Notes: generated from the sequence alone by a model not told the origin. 64,000 nucleotides of DNA from Gordonia namibiensis NBRC 108229 (GCF_000298235.1 NZ_BAHE01000016.1:109692-173691), one strand, 5' to 3'. Counted from the first letter of the stretch, positions 1-10,989 are shown. Made by a program: numbers and translations.

Positions 1-1209
1 CGCGGGATCACCGAGGTGCCGCTCCCGGACGTGATCGAACCGGCCGAGGCAGAACCCGCGACCACCGAGCCCGCGACGACCGAGTCGGAGACGACCGAGC
101 CGGAGGCGAAGGTCGCAGAACCGGAAGCGGCGGCGCCGGAAGCAGCCGAGGCCCCGGTCGTCGAGCCGCCGGTCGTCGAAGAGCCGGTTGTCGAGGTTCC
201 CGAGACCGAAACCCCCGAGACCGAAACCCCCGAGACCGCGGCCCCCGACGATGCGTCGGGTGCGGTGGCGGTACCGCCGCGCGAGGAGATCGCCCCAACT
301 GCCGGGCGGCTGGGCAAGCTGCGCGGGCGGTTGTCGCGGTCGCAGGGTGCGATCGGCAAGAGCGTGCTCGGTCTGCTCGGTGCCGGCGACCTCGACGAGG
401 ACAGCTGGGAAGAGATCGAGGACACGCTGCTGATGGCCGACCTCGGGACGGCCACCACCATGACCGTCGTAGAGAACCTGCGTACCGAGCTGGCCGCGAA
501 CCCGGTGAAGTCCGCCGCCGAGGCGCGGGCCCTGCTGAAGCGTGTGCTCATCGAGCAGCTCGACCCGACCCTGGACCGGTCGATCCGTGCGCTGCCGCAT
601 GCGGGCCGTCCGGCCGTCGTGCTGGTGGTCGGGGTCAACGGCACCGGCAAGACCACGACGACGGGCAAGCTGGCCCGCGTACTGGTGGCCGACGGCCGTC
701 GCGTGCTGCTGGGTGCCGCCGACACCTTCCGTGCGGCCGCGGCCGACCAGTTGCAGACGTGGGGTGAGCGGGTCGGTGCGGAGATCGTGCGCGGCAAGGA
801 GCAGGCCGATCCGGCCGCCGTGGCGTTCGACGCGGTCGACCGCGGAATCGCCTCTGGTGTCGACGTCGTCATGATCGACACCGCGGGACGCCTGCACACC
901 AAGACCGGCCTGATGGACGAGCTGGGCAAGGTCAAGCGCGTGGTGGAGAAGAAGGCGCCCGTCGACGAGGTGCTGCTCGTGCTCGACGCCACCGTCGGCC
1001 AGAACGGCCTGATGCAGGCCCGGGTGTTCGCCGAGGTCGTCGACATCACCGGGGTGGTGCTGACCAAGCTCGACGGCACGGCCAAGGGGGGCATCGTCTT
1101 CCACGTCCAGAAGGAGCTCGGCGTGCCGGTGAAACTGGTCGGTCTGGGCGAGGGCGCGGACGATCTGGCCCCCTTCGAGCCGGAGGCGTTCGTCGACGCA
1201 CTGCTGTGA
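1..1209 (+). CDS. ftsY: Signal recognition particle receptor FtsY (5' partial)
   Basis: FtsY is the SRP-receptor GTPase that docks ribosome-SRP complexes at the membrane and hands nascent membrane proteins to SecYEG. The reading frame is open to the window edge, so the start, and probably the N-terminal membrane anchor seen in mycobacterial relatives, lies upstream. The first 90 or so visible residues are an acidic Glu/Pro/Thr/Ala-rich tract with a short TPETE repeat. The NG domain follows, with G1 GVNGTGKTTTTGKLA, DTFRAAAADQL, G3 DTAGRLH and G4 TKLDGTAKGG. The first in-window GTG (position 16) is not a convincing start. Its partner Ffh is encoded about 4.7 kb downstream on the same strand, with the amt-glnK-glnD genes between them. 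Confidence 0.95.
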   Translation, partial: RGITEVPLPDVIEPAEAEPATTEPATTESETTEPEAKVAEPEAAAPEAAEAPVVEPPVVEEPVVEVPETETPETETPETAAPDDASGAVAVPPREEIAPTAGRLGKLRGRLSRSQGAIGKSVLGLLGAGDLDEDSWEEIEDTLLMADLGTATTMTVVENLRTELAANPVKSAAEARALLKRVLIEQLDPTLDRSIRALPHAGRPAVVLVVGVNGTGKTTTTGKLARVLVADGRRVLLGAADTFRAAAADQLQTWGERVGAEIVRGKEQADPAAVAFDAVDRGIASGVDVVMIDTAGRLHTKTGLMDELGKVKRVVEKKAPVDEVLLVLDATVGQNGLMQARVFAEVVDITGVVLTKLDGTAKGGIVFHVQKELGVPVKLVGLGEGADDLAPFEPEAFVDALL

Positions 1210-1331
1210 GACCCGCGCGGTGAGAAGCAGCCGATGATCGCCGCACTGGTGTGAAACCGATTCGCGATCGGCAATCGCGGGCTAGAAGTGCTCGGACGAA
1301 TCTGAGACGGCCCTCAGAAGCGTCCTCGCGA

Positions 1332-1379
1332 TTTACCTGAGCGAAATATAAATCGCTCATCGGGTTACGTGCCTGAAAC
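1332..1379 (+). promoter_or_regulatory. Tandem GlnR-type nitrogen-control boxes upstream of amt
   Basis: Two copies of the actinobacterial GlnR pattern (gTnAC, 6 nt, GaAAC) lie in the ftsY-amt gap. Site 1 is TTTAC at 1332-1336 and GAAAT at 1343-1347. Site 2 is GTTAC at 1364-1368 and GAAAC at 1375-1379, an exact match. They are 32 nt apart, about three helical turns, so both would face the same side of the DNA. An A/T-rich stretch at 1344-1352 lies between them. GlnR activation of amt-glnB-glnD is established in mycobacteria; binding here is inferred from the motif and the downstream genes. Confidence 0.7.
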
Positions 1380-1463
1380 GTGAAGGCACCACTGCTGAAA
1401 CCGAGTGCCGACAGTCTCTTTGGAGGCGCCGAGCCGTCGGCGCATCCTGAGGAGGTTTCTACA

Positions 1464-2798
1464 GTGGTTTTGGCGCTGCCAGAAGAAGCGTTCGGCGCAT
1501 TCGACACCGGCGACACCGCGTGGATCGTCACGAGCGCCGCGTTGGTGCTGTTGATGACACCCGGACTCGCGTTCTTCTACGGCGGACTCGCTCGAGGCAA
1601 GTCCGTCCTCAACATGATGATGATGTCCTTCATCTCGCTGGCCACCGTCAGCGTCGTGTACGTCCTCTGGGGCTTCTCGATGGCTTTCGGCAACGGCATC
1701 ACCGGGGATGACGACATCGCCGGCCTGTTCTCGAATCCGTTCGCGCTCTTCGGGTCCGGCCAGCTGGCCGACGTGATCCCCGGCCCGGACGACACCGAGC
1801 TGGTCGTGACCGGCGGCATGACGATCCCGTCCTTCGTGTTCATGGGCTTCCAGCTCACGTTCGCGGTGATCACCGTGGCCCTCATCTCGGGCGCGCTCGC
1901 CGAGCGCGTCAAGTTCGCCACCTGGACGGTCTTCACCGTCATCTGGGCGACCATCGTGTACTTCCCGCTCTCCCACATGGTCTGGGGCGGCGGCATCATG
2001 TCGGGCGCCGAGAACGGCTTCGCGTCGTGGATGTTCGGCAGCACCGACGGTGAGGCCAACGTCGCACCGATCGACTTCGCCGGCGGCACCGTGGTCCACA
2101 TCAACGCAGGTATGGCAGCTCTGGTCCTGGCACTGGTCGTCGGCGCCCGCGCCGGATTCGGCCGCACCGCCTACCGTCCGCACAACATCCCGTTCGTCAT
2201 GCTCGGCGCCGCGCTCCTGTGGTTCGGCTGGTTCGGCTTCAACGCCGGTTCCGAGCTCGCGGCCGACGCCGTCACCGGTCTGGTCTGGGTCAACACCACC
2301 GCTGCCACCGCTGCCGCGATGATCGGCTGGCTCGCAGTCGAGCTCATCCGCGACAAGCACGCCACCAGCGTCGGCGCCGCCTCGGGCATCGTGGCCGGCC
2401 TGGTCGCGATCACCCCGGCCTGTGGTGCGCTGACCCCGGTCGGCTCGCTGATCCTGGGTGTCATCGCCGGTGCCCTGGCTGCCCTCGCCATCGGCATGAA
2501 GAACAAGTTCGGCTACGACGACTCGCTCGACGTCGTCGGCGTCCACCTGGTCGCCGGCCTCTGGGGCACCGTCGGAATCGGCTTCCTGGCCAAGGACGTC
2601 GGCCTCTTCTGGGGCGGCGACTACAAGCAGCTCGTCGTGCAGGTCGTGATCGCGCTGTTCGCCCTCGTGTTCACCGGTGTCCTGACCGCGATCATCGCCT
2701 TCGCCCTCAAGCCGCTCGGCTGGCGCGTCAGCGATGAGGACGAGAAGAGCGGCATCGACGAGGCAGAACACGCTGAGACTGCCTACGAGCTGGCATGA
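1464..2798 (+). CDS. amt: Ammonium transporter Amt
   Basis: Amt/MEP/Rh-family inner-membrane channel for ammonium, 444 residues from the chosen start. GTG 1464 is preferred because GAGGAGG (1449-1455) sits 8 nt upstream; the frame is open further up to a GTG at 1380, but that extension is not Amt-like. The protein begins with a short periplasmic segment, then the first membrane helix with TPGLAFFYGGL, and has about eleven hydrophobic segments, including the family signature around DFAGGTVVHINAG whose His lies in the conduction pathway. The cytoplasmic tail is short and acidic. It is followed 50 nt later by its PII regulator glnK. Tandem GlnR boxes upstream suggest induction under nitrogen limitation. 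Confidence 0.97.
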   Translation: MVLALPEEAFGAFDTGDTAWIVTSAALVLLMTPGLAFFYGGLARGKSVLNMMMMSFISLATVSVVYVLWGFSMAFGNGITGDDDIAGLFSNPFALFGSGQLADVIPGPDDTELVVTGGMTIPSFVFMGFQLTFAVITVALISGALAERVKFATWTVFTVIWATIVYFPLSHMVWGGGIMSGAENGFASWMFGSTDGEANVAPIDFAGGTVVHINAGMAALVLALVVGARAGFGRTAYRPHNIPFVMLGAALLWFGWFGFNAGSELAADAVTGLVWVNTTAATAAAMIGWLAVELIRDKHATSVGAASGIVAGLVAITPACGALTPVGSLILGVIAGALAALAIGMKNKFGYDDSLDVVGVHLVAGLWGTVGIGFLAKDVGLFWGGDYKQLVVQVVIALFALVFTGVLTAIIAFALKPLGWRVSDEDEKSGIDEAEHAETAYELA

Positions 2799-2845
2799 CG
2801 CTCGAGCCAAATCGCTACTACGCTGACACCCGTGGAGAGGGATAA

Positions 2846-3187
<342 letters not shown>

Positions 3188-3216
3188 GTGAGCTCGTGCC
3201 CTTTCTGAACCCCAGC

Positions 3217-3255
3217 GCGGCCCCGCGTTCGACGATGAGTCGGGCGCGGGGCCGC
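3217..3255 (+). terminator. Hairpin between glnK and glnD
   Basis: The arms at 3217-3227 and 3245-3255 are perfectly complementary over 11 bp (gcggccccgcg with cgcggggccgc), with a 17-nt loop. There is no T-tract after it, so it may be a Rho-assisted or partial terminator, or an attenuator that lowers glnD expression relative to amt-glnK. The fold is read directly from the sequence; its function is inferred. Confidence 0.55.
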
Positions 3256-3287
3256 ACCGTTCAACCCCCGAGACCGAGGAGCCTCCC

Positions 3288-5828
3288 GTAGCCGCCACCG
3301 ACCTGGCCAAGACCCGCCGGCAGCTCACCGAGTCGAGCCGGAACGGGAAACTCGACGCACCGGCGCTCCGCCAGGTGCTCGTCGACCTGCACGAGTTCTG
3401 GCTGACCAGCAAGGGCGCCGAACTCGGCATCAAGCCCCACAGCGGATTCGCGATCGTCGCGGTCGGCGGTCTGGGGCGCGGCGAACTGCTGCCGTACTCC
3501 GACCTCGACCTGATCCTGCTGCACGACGACATGCCCGTCGAGCGGGTGTCCGAGGTCGCCGACGGGCTCTGGTACCCGTTGTGGGACGCCAACATTCCCC
3601 TCGATCACAGCGTCCGGACCGTACCGCAGGCATTGCAGGTCGCCGGCGACGACGTGACCGCAGCCCTGGGCCTTCTCGAGGCCCGCCACATCGCCGGCGA
3701 CGAGGACCTGTCGAGCCTGCTGATCGGCGGCGTACGCCAGCAGTGGCGCAACGACATCCGAAATCGTTTCCCCGACGTGGTCGCCCACGCGCAGGACCGC
3801 TGGCGACGCGCCGGCGACATCGCGCACCGCGCCGAACCCGATCTGAAGAACGGTCGGGGAGGTCTACGGGACGTACAACTCCTCGGTGCCCTGGCGATCG
3901 CCCAGCTGACCGACGGGATGGCCAGCCTCCGACCGGATTCGCCCGGCGCCGGGCCACAGGTCGCCTACCAGCGACTGCTCGACATCCGTACCGAGCTGCA
4001 CCGCACGGCCGGCCGTCCCCGCGAGCAGGTGCGCGCCCAGGACGCCGACGAGATCGGCGCCGCACTGCGGATCGGGGACCGGTTCGACCTGGCGCGCGTC
4101 ATCAGCGACTCCGCCCGAACCATCAGCTATTCCATCGATGTCGGTCTGCGGACCGCGGGCAACGCCCTCCCACGGCGTGGGCTGGCCAAGCTGCGCCGTT
4201 CCCCGCTGCGTCGTCCGCTCGACGAGGGCGTGGTCGAGCACAGCGGTGAGATCGTGTTGGCGCGCAACGCGATTCCGAGCAAGGACCCCGGACTCATCCT
4301 CCGCGTGGCCGCCGCCTCGGCGCGGACGGGCCTGCCGATCAGCGCATCGACCCTGAGCCGACTGGCCGACTACGCACCGGAGCTGCGGGAGCCGTGGCCG
4401 GCCGAGGCGCGCAGCGACCTGCTGGTCCTGCTCAGCTCGGGCCACCACATGGTCGACCCGATCGAGGCGCTCGACCGCACCGGGCTCTGGGGTCGGCTGC
4501 TACCGGAATGGGGTGCGGTGCGCGACCTCCCGCCGCGCGATGCGATCCACACCTGGACCGTCGATCGTCACCTCGTGGAGACCGCGGCCTACGCGAGCTC
4601 GATGACGACGCGGGTCTCGCGGCCCGACCTCCTCGTCCTCGGAGCGCTCATCCACGACCTCGGCAAGGGGCGGGGAGCCGACCACAGCATCGTCGGCGCC
4701 GAACTCGCGGTCCAGATCGGCAACCGGTTCGGTCTGTGGCCGCAGGACGTGACGATCCTGTCCGACATGGTGCGGCATCACCTCCTGCTGCCGCAGGTCG
4801 CGACGCGACGCGACCTCGACGACCCGGCCACCGCCGAATTCGTCGCGACCACACTGGGTCACAACCGGGTGCTGCTGGAACTCCTTGCGGCACTGGCCGA
4901 AGCGGATTCGCGGGCGACCGGACCCGGCGTGTGGGGGGAGTGGAAGGCCTCACTCATCGGTGAGCTCGTCCGGCGGTCCATGCGCCACATCGACGGCGTC
5001 CCACCGGCCGTGCCCGAGCCGTTGACCCCCGAGCAGCTGGCGATCGCCGCCGAGGGGGACTTCGCGGTCCGGCTGGTGCGCGCCGACGGGCAGCACACCT
5101 ACGACGTCACGATGGTGGCGCCGGATCAGCCCGGACTGCTGTCGAAGATGGCCGGGGTGCTCGCGCTCGGCGGTCTGCGCTCGCACAAGGCCTGCGCCCA
5201 GAGCCACGACGGCAAGGCGATCAACTCCTTCATCGTCGTGCCGATGTTCGGCAGTCCGCCCGACGCGGGTCTGCTCCGCCAGCAGCTCATCGCCTCGGTG
5301 AACGGCAAGATCGACGTCCTCGCGCGCCTCGATGCGCGCGAGCGGGACTCGCCGATACCGACGATCGCCTCGGTCAGCACCCTGCCCGGGACGATGGTGA
5401 GCCTCGGGGCGAGTGCCGGCAGCACGGATCCCGACGTCGACGGGGCGGGTCACCCGAAGAACGCCGTGCCCGCACTGTTCGCGGTCGCGCCGCCGCGGGT
5501 GACCTGGCTCGATGCCCCGGAGCCCGACGCCGCCGAGGGTGCGGTGCTGCTCGAGGTCCGGTCCGACGACCGGATCGGGCTGTTGAGCCGGGTGAGCTCG
5601 GTCCTGGAGAGGAACGGCGCCGACATCCGGTGGGCGAAGGTCTCGACCCTGGGCGCGACCGTCGTCGACATCTTCAGCCTGCGACTGGCAGAGGACACCG
5701 AGGAGATGCGTGCAGCGCTCACCGCCGCGATCATCGCGGTGTGCCCGCCGCCGCAGCCCAAGCGTGACGAGGAGGACGGGCCGCAGACGCCCGGCGGGAC
5801 GGGACGGTCCGGAGTGCCGATCTCCTAA
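3288..5828 (+). CDS. glnD: [Protein-PII] nucleotidylyltransferase/removing enzyme GlnD
   Basis: Bifunctional sensor that modifies and demodifies PII according to nitrogen status. It has an N-terminal nucleotidyltransferase domain (GLGRGELLPYSDLDLI), a central HD phosphohydrolase domain (HDLGKGRGADHS) and two C-terminal ACT domains (QPGLLSKMAGVLAL and DRIGLLSRVSSVLERNG). The start is a real problem. Homology with mycobacterial GlnD runs back to AATDLAKTRRQL, but that frame has no ATG, GTG or TTG between the stop at 3189-3191 and GTG 3375. A GAGGAG at 3276-3281 sits 6 nt before a GTA codon at 3288. I annotate from there; the alternatives are CTG 3303 or GTG 3375, the latter giving 817 aa and losing the conserved N-terminus. 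Confidence 0.9.
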   Translation, partial: VAATDLAKTRRQLTESSRNGKLDAPALRQVLVDLHEFWLTSKGAELGIKPHSGFAIVAVGGLGRGELLPYSDLDLILLHDDMPVERVSEVADGLWYPLWDANIPLDHSVRTVPQALQVAGDDVTAALGLLEARHIAGDEDLSSLLIGGVRQQWRNDIRNRFPDVVAHAQDRWRRAGDIAHRAEPDLKNGRGGLRDVQLLGALAIAQLTDGMASLRPDSPGAGPQVAYQRLLDIRTELHRTAGRPREQVRAQDADEIGAALRIGDRFDLARVISDSARTISYSIDVGLRTAGNALPRRGLAKLRRSPLRRPLDEGVVEHSGEIVLARNAIPSKDPGLILRVAAASARTGLPISASTLSRLADYAPELREPWPAEARSDLLVLLSSGHHMVDPIEALDRTGLWGRLLPEWGAVRDLPPRDAIHTWTVDRHLVETAAYASSMTTRVSRPDLLVLGALIHDLGKGRGADHSIVGAELAVQIGNRFGLWPQDVTILSDMVRHHLLLPQVATRRDLDDPATAEFVATTLGHNRVLLELLAALAEADSRATGPGVWGEWKASLIGELVRRSMRHIDGVPPAVPEPLTPEQLAIAAEGDFAVRLVRADGQHTYDVTMVAPDQPGLLSKMAGVLALGGLRSHKACAQSHDGKAINSFIVVPMFGSPPDAGLLRQQLIASVNGKIDVLARLDARERDSPIPTIASVSTLPGTMVSLGASAGSTDPDVDGAGHPKNAVPALFAVAPPRVTWLDAPEPDAAEGAVLLEVRSDDRIGLLSRVSSVLERNGADIRWAKVSTLGATVVDIFSLRLAEDTEEMRAALTAAIIAVCPPPQPKRDEEDGPQTPGGTGRSGVPIS

Positions 5829-5866
5829 ATGGAATGACCGGGGAACCACATGGAAGGATGGGACCC

Positions 5867-7426
<1,560 letters not shown>

Positions 7427-7428
7427 CG

Positions 7429-8538
7429 ATGGGTGGCCCGGCGATGGATGGCCCAGCACCTGATGTCACCGCCCGCCACTACCGGGGCGCCGACCCGCTC
7501 ACCGGCGAGCCGATCGAGTTCTGGGTGTCCGGTGAGACCATCAGCCACACGCCTGTCGTTGACGCCGAGACCGTCGTCGACGCCGGCTGGATCCTGCCGG
7601 GGCTCGTCGACGCCCACAACCACGTGGGTATCGCGCCCGGGCTCGGCGTCGACATCGAACAGGCCCGCGGTTACGCGTACGCCGACGCCCGGGCGGGGAC
7701 TCTGCTGATCCGTGAGGTCGGGTCGCCGCTCGACACCCACCCGCTCGACGACGACCCCGCATGTCCGCGGTTCATCCGTTCGGGCAAGCACATCGCCCGG
7801 CCCAAGCGCTATCTCCGCGACTACGGCGTCGACCTCGACGACCCCGACGAACTGGCCGCCGAGGTGGCGCGCCAGGCGCAGGCCGGTGACGGCTGGGTGA
7901 AGATCGTGGGGGACTGGATCGATCGCGAGGTCGGCGACCTCGCGCCTCTGTGGACACGAGACCAGATCGAGGCCGCGGTCGCCGTCGCGCACGAACACGG
8001 CGCAAGGATCACCGCCCACGTCTTCGGTACCGACGCCCTGGTCGACCTCATCGGGGCCGGTGTGGACTGCATCGAACACGGCACCGGGCTCACCGCCGAT
8101 CTGATCGATCAACTCGTCGACAGCTCGATCGCGTTGGTGCCCACGATGATCCAGGTGGAGAACTTCCCGGGCATCGCCGACGGTGCCGAGCGGTTCCCGA
8201 CGTATGCCGCTCATATGCGCAAGTTGCACGCCGACGCACCGAAGGTGTTCGAGTCGGCCCGCGAGGCAGGTGTGGCTATCTTCGCCGGGACCGACGCCGG
8301 GGGATTCGTCGAGCACGGGCGCATCGTCGACGAGATCGAGGCTCTCTCGCAGGTCGGTCTGGGGAATGCCGGGGCGATCGCTGCAGCGTCCGTGCAACCT
8401 CGGCAGTGGCTCGGCGCCGACCTCCTCGCCGACGGCGACCGCGCCGATTTCGTGGTCTACCGGGAGAACCCCTGCGATGACCTGGGAGTTCTGCGTCACC
8501 CGTTCGCAGTGGTGTCGTCGGGCCGAAACATTTTGTGA
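7429..8538 (+). CDS. Amidohydrolase-family metal-dependent hydrolase
   Basis: 369-residue TIM-barrel amidohydrolase. The metal-binding PGLVDAHNHVG motif is at about residue 60, HVFGTDALVDLI and CIEHGTGL supply further His ligands, and FAGTDAGGF the catalytic Asp. A probable carbamylated or metal-bridging Lys lies in GWVKIVGDW. The C-terminal part (DLLADGDRADFVVYRENPCDDL) is the small beta-sandwich domain typical of imidazolonepropionase or prolidase-like members. The substrate cannot be named. The gene starts 2 nt after the ffh stop (or at ATG 7444) and is probably cotranscribed. From memory, M. tuberculosis has an uncharacterised homologue in the same position, so this is backbone rather than accessory. 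Confidence 0.85.
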   Translation: MGGPAMDGPAPDVTARHYRGADPLTGEPIEFWVSGETISHTPVVDAETVVDAGWILPGLVDAHNHVGIAPGLGVDIEQARGYAYADARAGTLLIREVGSPLDTHPLDDDPACPRFIRSGKHIARPKRYLRDYGVDLDDPDELAAEVARQAQAGDGWVKIVGDWIDREVGDLAPLWTRDQIEAAVAVAHEHGARITAHVFGTDALVDLIGAGVDCIEHGTGLTADLIDQLVDSSIALVPTMIQVENFPGIADGAERFPTYAAHMRKLHADAPKVFESAREAGVAIFAGTDAGGFVEHGRIVDEIEALSQVGLGNAGAIAAASVQPRQWLGADLLADGDRADFVVYRENPCDDLGVLRHPFAVVSSGRNIL

Positions 8539-8560
8539 GCAACACCACAAGGCGACCGCT

Positions 8561-8815
8561 GGTTGCGCTTACCTACTGCCGCGTAAGGTAGCAACCGCGT
8601 TGCACAGGTTCGTAAGGGGACGAACCGAACAGCACAGTGCAGACCCCGCCGAAACCGGGGGTGGAAACGGGGTTTCGGTGGGGGTCGCGCAAGCCTGGGG
8701 GCCGATCAATCGGTAGGCAAGTGGCGTTTGCGACGTACGGCATGTGGTTGTTCTCGCGGGGTGGACAACCACATGCCGGTTTCTTTTCCGGCAACATTCG
8801 CCGGACTCCGTCCGG
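8561..8815 (+). other. Array of hairpins in the amidohydrolase-rpsP intergenic region
   Basis: The 448-nt gap (8539-8986) has no credible gene but at least six inverted repeats in a row: 8561-8566/8591-8596 with inner 8570-8574/8586-8590; 8607-8613/8620-8626 (7 bp); 8644-8656/8671-8683 (13 bp with one G:U, extended by 8642-8643/8685-8686 past a bulge); 8741-8751/8765-8775 (11 bp, perfect); 8774-8779/8788-8793; and 8801-8806/8810-8815. The first may terminate the upstream gene. The rest look like a structured RNA, perhaps an rpsP leader or a small RNA. I recognise no known RNA family. Confidence 0.6.
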
Positions 8816-8986
8816 GCGACCTGACGGATTTCTTTCCGGGGCCTCTGTTCTGGCAGAATGGCTCGACGGTTCGTCGGATACGGTCACGGCCGCCCGACGG
8901 TCACACCGAAACAGACGCAAAACCGGGTCCACCATTCCGGGTGGATCGCAGAATTGCGCAGTGACCACACGAAAGTAGAAGAAGAC

Positions 8987-9439
8987 ATGGCTGTCAAGAT
9001 CAAGCTCACGCGGCTCGGCAAGATCCGCAACCCGCAGTACCGCATCGTCGTCGCCGACGCTCGGACCCGCCGCAACGGCCGGGTGATCGAGACCATCGGC
9101 AAGTACCACCCGAAGGAAGAGCCCTCGCTGATCGAGGTCGACTCCGAGCGCGCGCAGTACTGGCTGGGTGTCGGCGCACAGCCGACCGAGCCCGTCGCCG
9201 CGATCCTCAAGGTCACCGGTGACTGGCAGAAGTTCAAGGGCCTGCCGGGCGCCGAGGGCACCCTGAAGACCGCCGAGGCCAAGCCGTCCAAGCTCGACCT
9301 GTTCAACGCTGCGCTCGCCGCCGCCGAGAACGAGCCGGTCGCCGCGGCCACCACCCCGAAGAAGAAGGCCGCCAAGAAGGACGAGGCCCCGGCAGAAGAA
9401 GCTGCCGCCGAGGCCCCCGCCGCCGAGGGTGACGCGTGA
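8987..9439 (+). CDS. rpsP: 30S ribosomal protein bS16
   Basis: Ribosomal protein S16 of 150 residues, a component of the 30S body important for assembly. The conserved core is [21 protein letters not shown] (given here as its first residues, [18 protein letters not shown]), then [10 protein letters not shown]. After about residue 110 there is a low-complexity Ala/Glu/Lys tail ([20 protein letters not shown]), common in actinobacteria. ATG 8987 is chosen because the family starts at MAVKIKL; the frame is open upstream to 8858. First gene of the rpsP-khpA-rimM-trmD translation operon, and its stop overlaps the next start (GTGA). Confidence 0.97.
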   Translation: MAVKIKLTRLGKIRNPQYRIVVADARTRRNGRVIETIGKYHPKEEPSLIEVDSERAQYWLGVGAQPTEPVAAILKVTGDWQKFKGLPGAEGTLKTAEAKPSKLDLFNAALAAAENEPVAAATTPKKKAAKKDEAPAEEAAAEAPAAEGDA

Positions 9440-9678
9440 GCGCTGTCGTCGCCGACGCGGTCGAGCATCTCGTCCGCGGAATCGTCTCCAACCCGGACGA
9501 CGTCCGGGTCGACCTCGTCACCGGTCGTCGTGGACGCCTGGTCGAGGTCCACGTGAACCCCGACGATCTGGGTAAGGTCATCGGCCGCAACGGTCGTACG
9601 GCCACCGCCCTGCGCACCCTCGTCTCCGGTATCGGCGGACGCGGCATGCGCGTCGACATCGTCGACACCGACCGCTGA
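9436..9678 (+). CDS. khpA: KH-domain RNA-binding protein KhpA
   Basis: 80-residue single KH-domain protein (UPF0109 family). The GxxG loop that contacts RNA is in [19 protein letters not shown], near residue 50. In Gram-positive bacteria KhpA pairs with KhpB and acts in RNA binding and cell elongation; here its partner is elsewhere. The GTG start overlaps the rpsP stop by 4 nt, implying translational coupling. The position between rpsP and rimM is the conserved one. Confidence 0.93.
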   Translation: MSAVVADAVEHLVRGIVSNPDDVRVDLVTGRRGRLVEVHVNPDDLGKVIGRNGRTATALRTLVSGIGGRGMRVDIVDTDR

Positions 9679-9704
9679 CGGCCGACTCGCAGGACGAACG
9701 CATC

Positions 9705-10238
9705 GTGGATCTCGTCGTCGGACGCGTCGTGAAGTCGCACGGCATTCGTGGCGAACTCGTCGTCGACGTCCGAACCGACGAGCCCGAACTGCGTTTCGCT
9801 CGCGGCTCGGTGCTGCGCGGCCGACTGCCGCGCGGTGGCGGAGAACGTGGATTCACCGTGACAGCCGCCCGGGAACATTCCGGGCGGCTGTTGGTGTCTC
9901 TCGAGGGCATCGCCAGTCGCGATGCGGCCGACGCCATGCGCGGCACCCTGTTCCTCATCGACTCCTCGGAAGTCGAGCCGTCGGACGACCCGGACGAGTT
10001 CTACGACCACGAACTCGAAGGCGTCCCGGTCCAGCTCGCCGACGGCACCGAGGTGGGTGTCGTCGAATCGGTGCTGCACATGCCCGGCGGCGAACTGCTG
10101 TCGGTGCGCACCCCCGACAAGCGTGAGGTCTTGATCCCGTTCGTGCGGGAGATCGTGCCGACGGTGACCCGCGAACTCATCGTCGTCGACCCGCCCGAGG
10201 GCCTCCTCGATCCGGACTCGGCCGACGGCGCGAAGTGA
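9705..10238 (+). CDS. rimM: Ribosome maturation factor RimM
   Basis: 16S rRNA processing factor that binds S19 and helps mature the 30S head; 177 residues. The N-terminal RimM barrel ([21 protein letters not shown]) is followed by the PRC-barrel half ([29 protein letters not shown]). The GTG start at 9705 gives the standard length. The stop overlaps the trmD start region (GTGATG), so the two are probably translationally coupled, as in most bacteria. Confidence 0.96.
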   Translation: MDLVVGRVVKSHGIRGELVVDVRTDEPELRFARGSVLRGRLPRGGGERGFTVTAAREHSGRLLVSLEGIASRDAADAMRGTLFLIDSSEVEPSDDPDEFYDHELEGVPVQLADGTEVGVVESVLHMPGGELLSVRTPDKREVLIPFVREIVPTVTRELIVVDPPEGLLDPDSADGAK

Positions 10239-10957
10239 TGCGCCTCGACATCGTCTCGATCTTCCCCGAATATCTCGACCCGCTCCGGGTTGCGTTGCTG
10301 GGCAAGGCGATCGACGCCGGCCGGATCAGTGTCGACGTCCACGACCTGCGGAACTGGACACACGATGTGCATCGCAGCGTCGACGACTCGCCGTACGGCG
10401 GCGGACCCGGCATGGTCATGAAACCCGACGTGTGGGGGCCGTGTCTCGACGACGTCTGCCCCGACGACGCGCTTCTCGTCGTCCCGACCCCGGCCGGTGT
10501 GCCGTTCACGCAGGCGACCGCCCAGCGGTGGAGCACGGAGAAACATCTCGTCTTCGCCTGCGGACGCTACGAGGGCATCGACCAGCGTGTCTTCGACGAC
10601 GCGGCCCGTCGGGTACGCGTCGAAGAGGTCTCCCTCGGCGACTTCGTCCTCATCGGCGGCGAGGTCGCGGTCATGGCGATGATCGAGGCAACCGTCCGGC
10701 TGATCGACGGTGTTCTCGGGAATCCTCGCTCGCACCAAGAGGATTCGTTCTCCGACGGGCTCCTCGAAGGGCCGAGTTACACGCGTCCGGTGAGCTGGCG
10801 AGGACTCGACGTCCCGCCGGTGCTACTCAGCGGCGATCATGCGAAGGTCGCGCGATGGCGACACGAGCAGGCGCTCGAACGGACCCGCGCCCGCCGGCCG
10901 GACCTCCTCGCCAGCCCTGTGAATCCCCACGAAGACCCGGAGTCGGATCCCCGCTAG
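10238..10957 (+). CDS. trmD: tRNA (guanine37-N1)-methyltransferase TrmD
   Basis: SPOUT-class methyltransferase that makes m1G37 in tRNAs reading CNN codons, preventing +1 frameshifting; 239 residues from ATG 10238 (GTG 10235 is also possible). The trefoil-knot signature is intact: [43 protein letters not shown] and the C-terminal EGPSYTRP. The 1-nt overlap with rimM indicates coupling. In most relatives rplS is close downstream; here a three-gene cassette of about 1.7 kb intervenes. A TAGGAT -10-like hexamer at 10955-10960 overlaps the stop and could start transcription of that cassette. Confidence 0.97.
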   Translation: MRLDIVSIFPEYLDPLRVALLGKAIDAGRISVDVHDLRNWTHDVHRSVDDSPYGGGPGMVMKPDVWGPCLDDVCPDDALLVVPTPAGVPFTQATAQRWSTEKHLVFACGRYEGIDQRVFDDAARRVRVEEVSLGDFVLIGGEVAVMAMIEATVRLIDGVLGNPRSHQEDSFSDGLLEGPSYTRPVSWRGLDVPPVLLSGDHAKVARWRHEQALERTRARRPDLLASPVNPHEDPESDPR

Positions 10958-10989
10958 GATTCGGCACAACTCGAGCACACGGGGGTGTT

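Noticed and set aside
1365..2810. Long minus-strand open frame of 481 residues opposite amt
   Set aside because: It is a composition-driven antisense frame, rich in Asp/Glu/Arg/His, without family motifs, and amt on the plus strand is certain.
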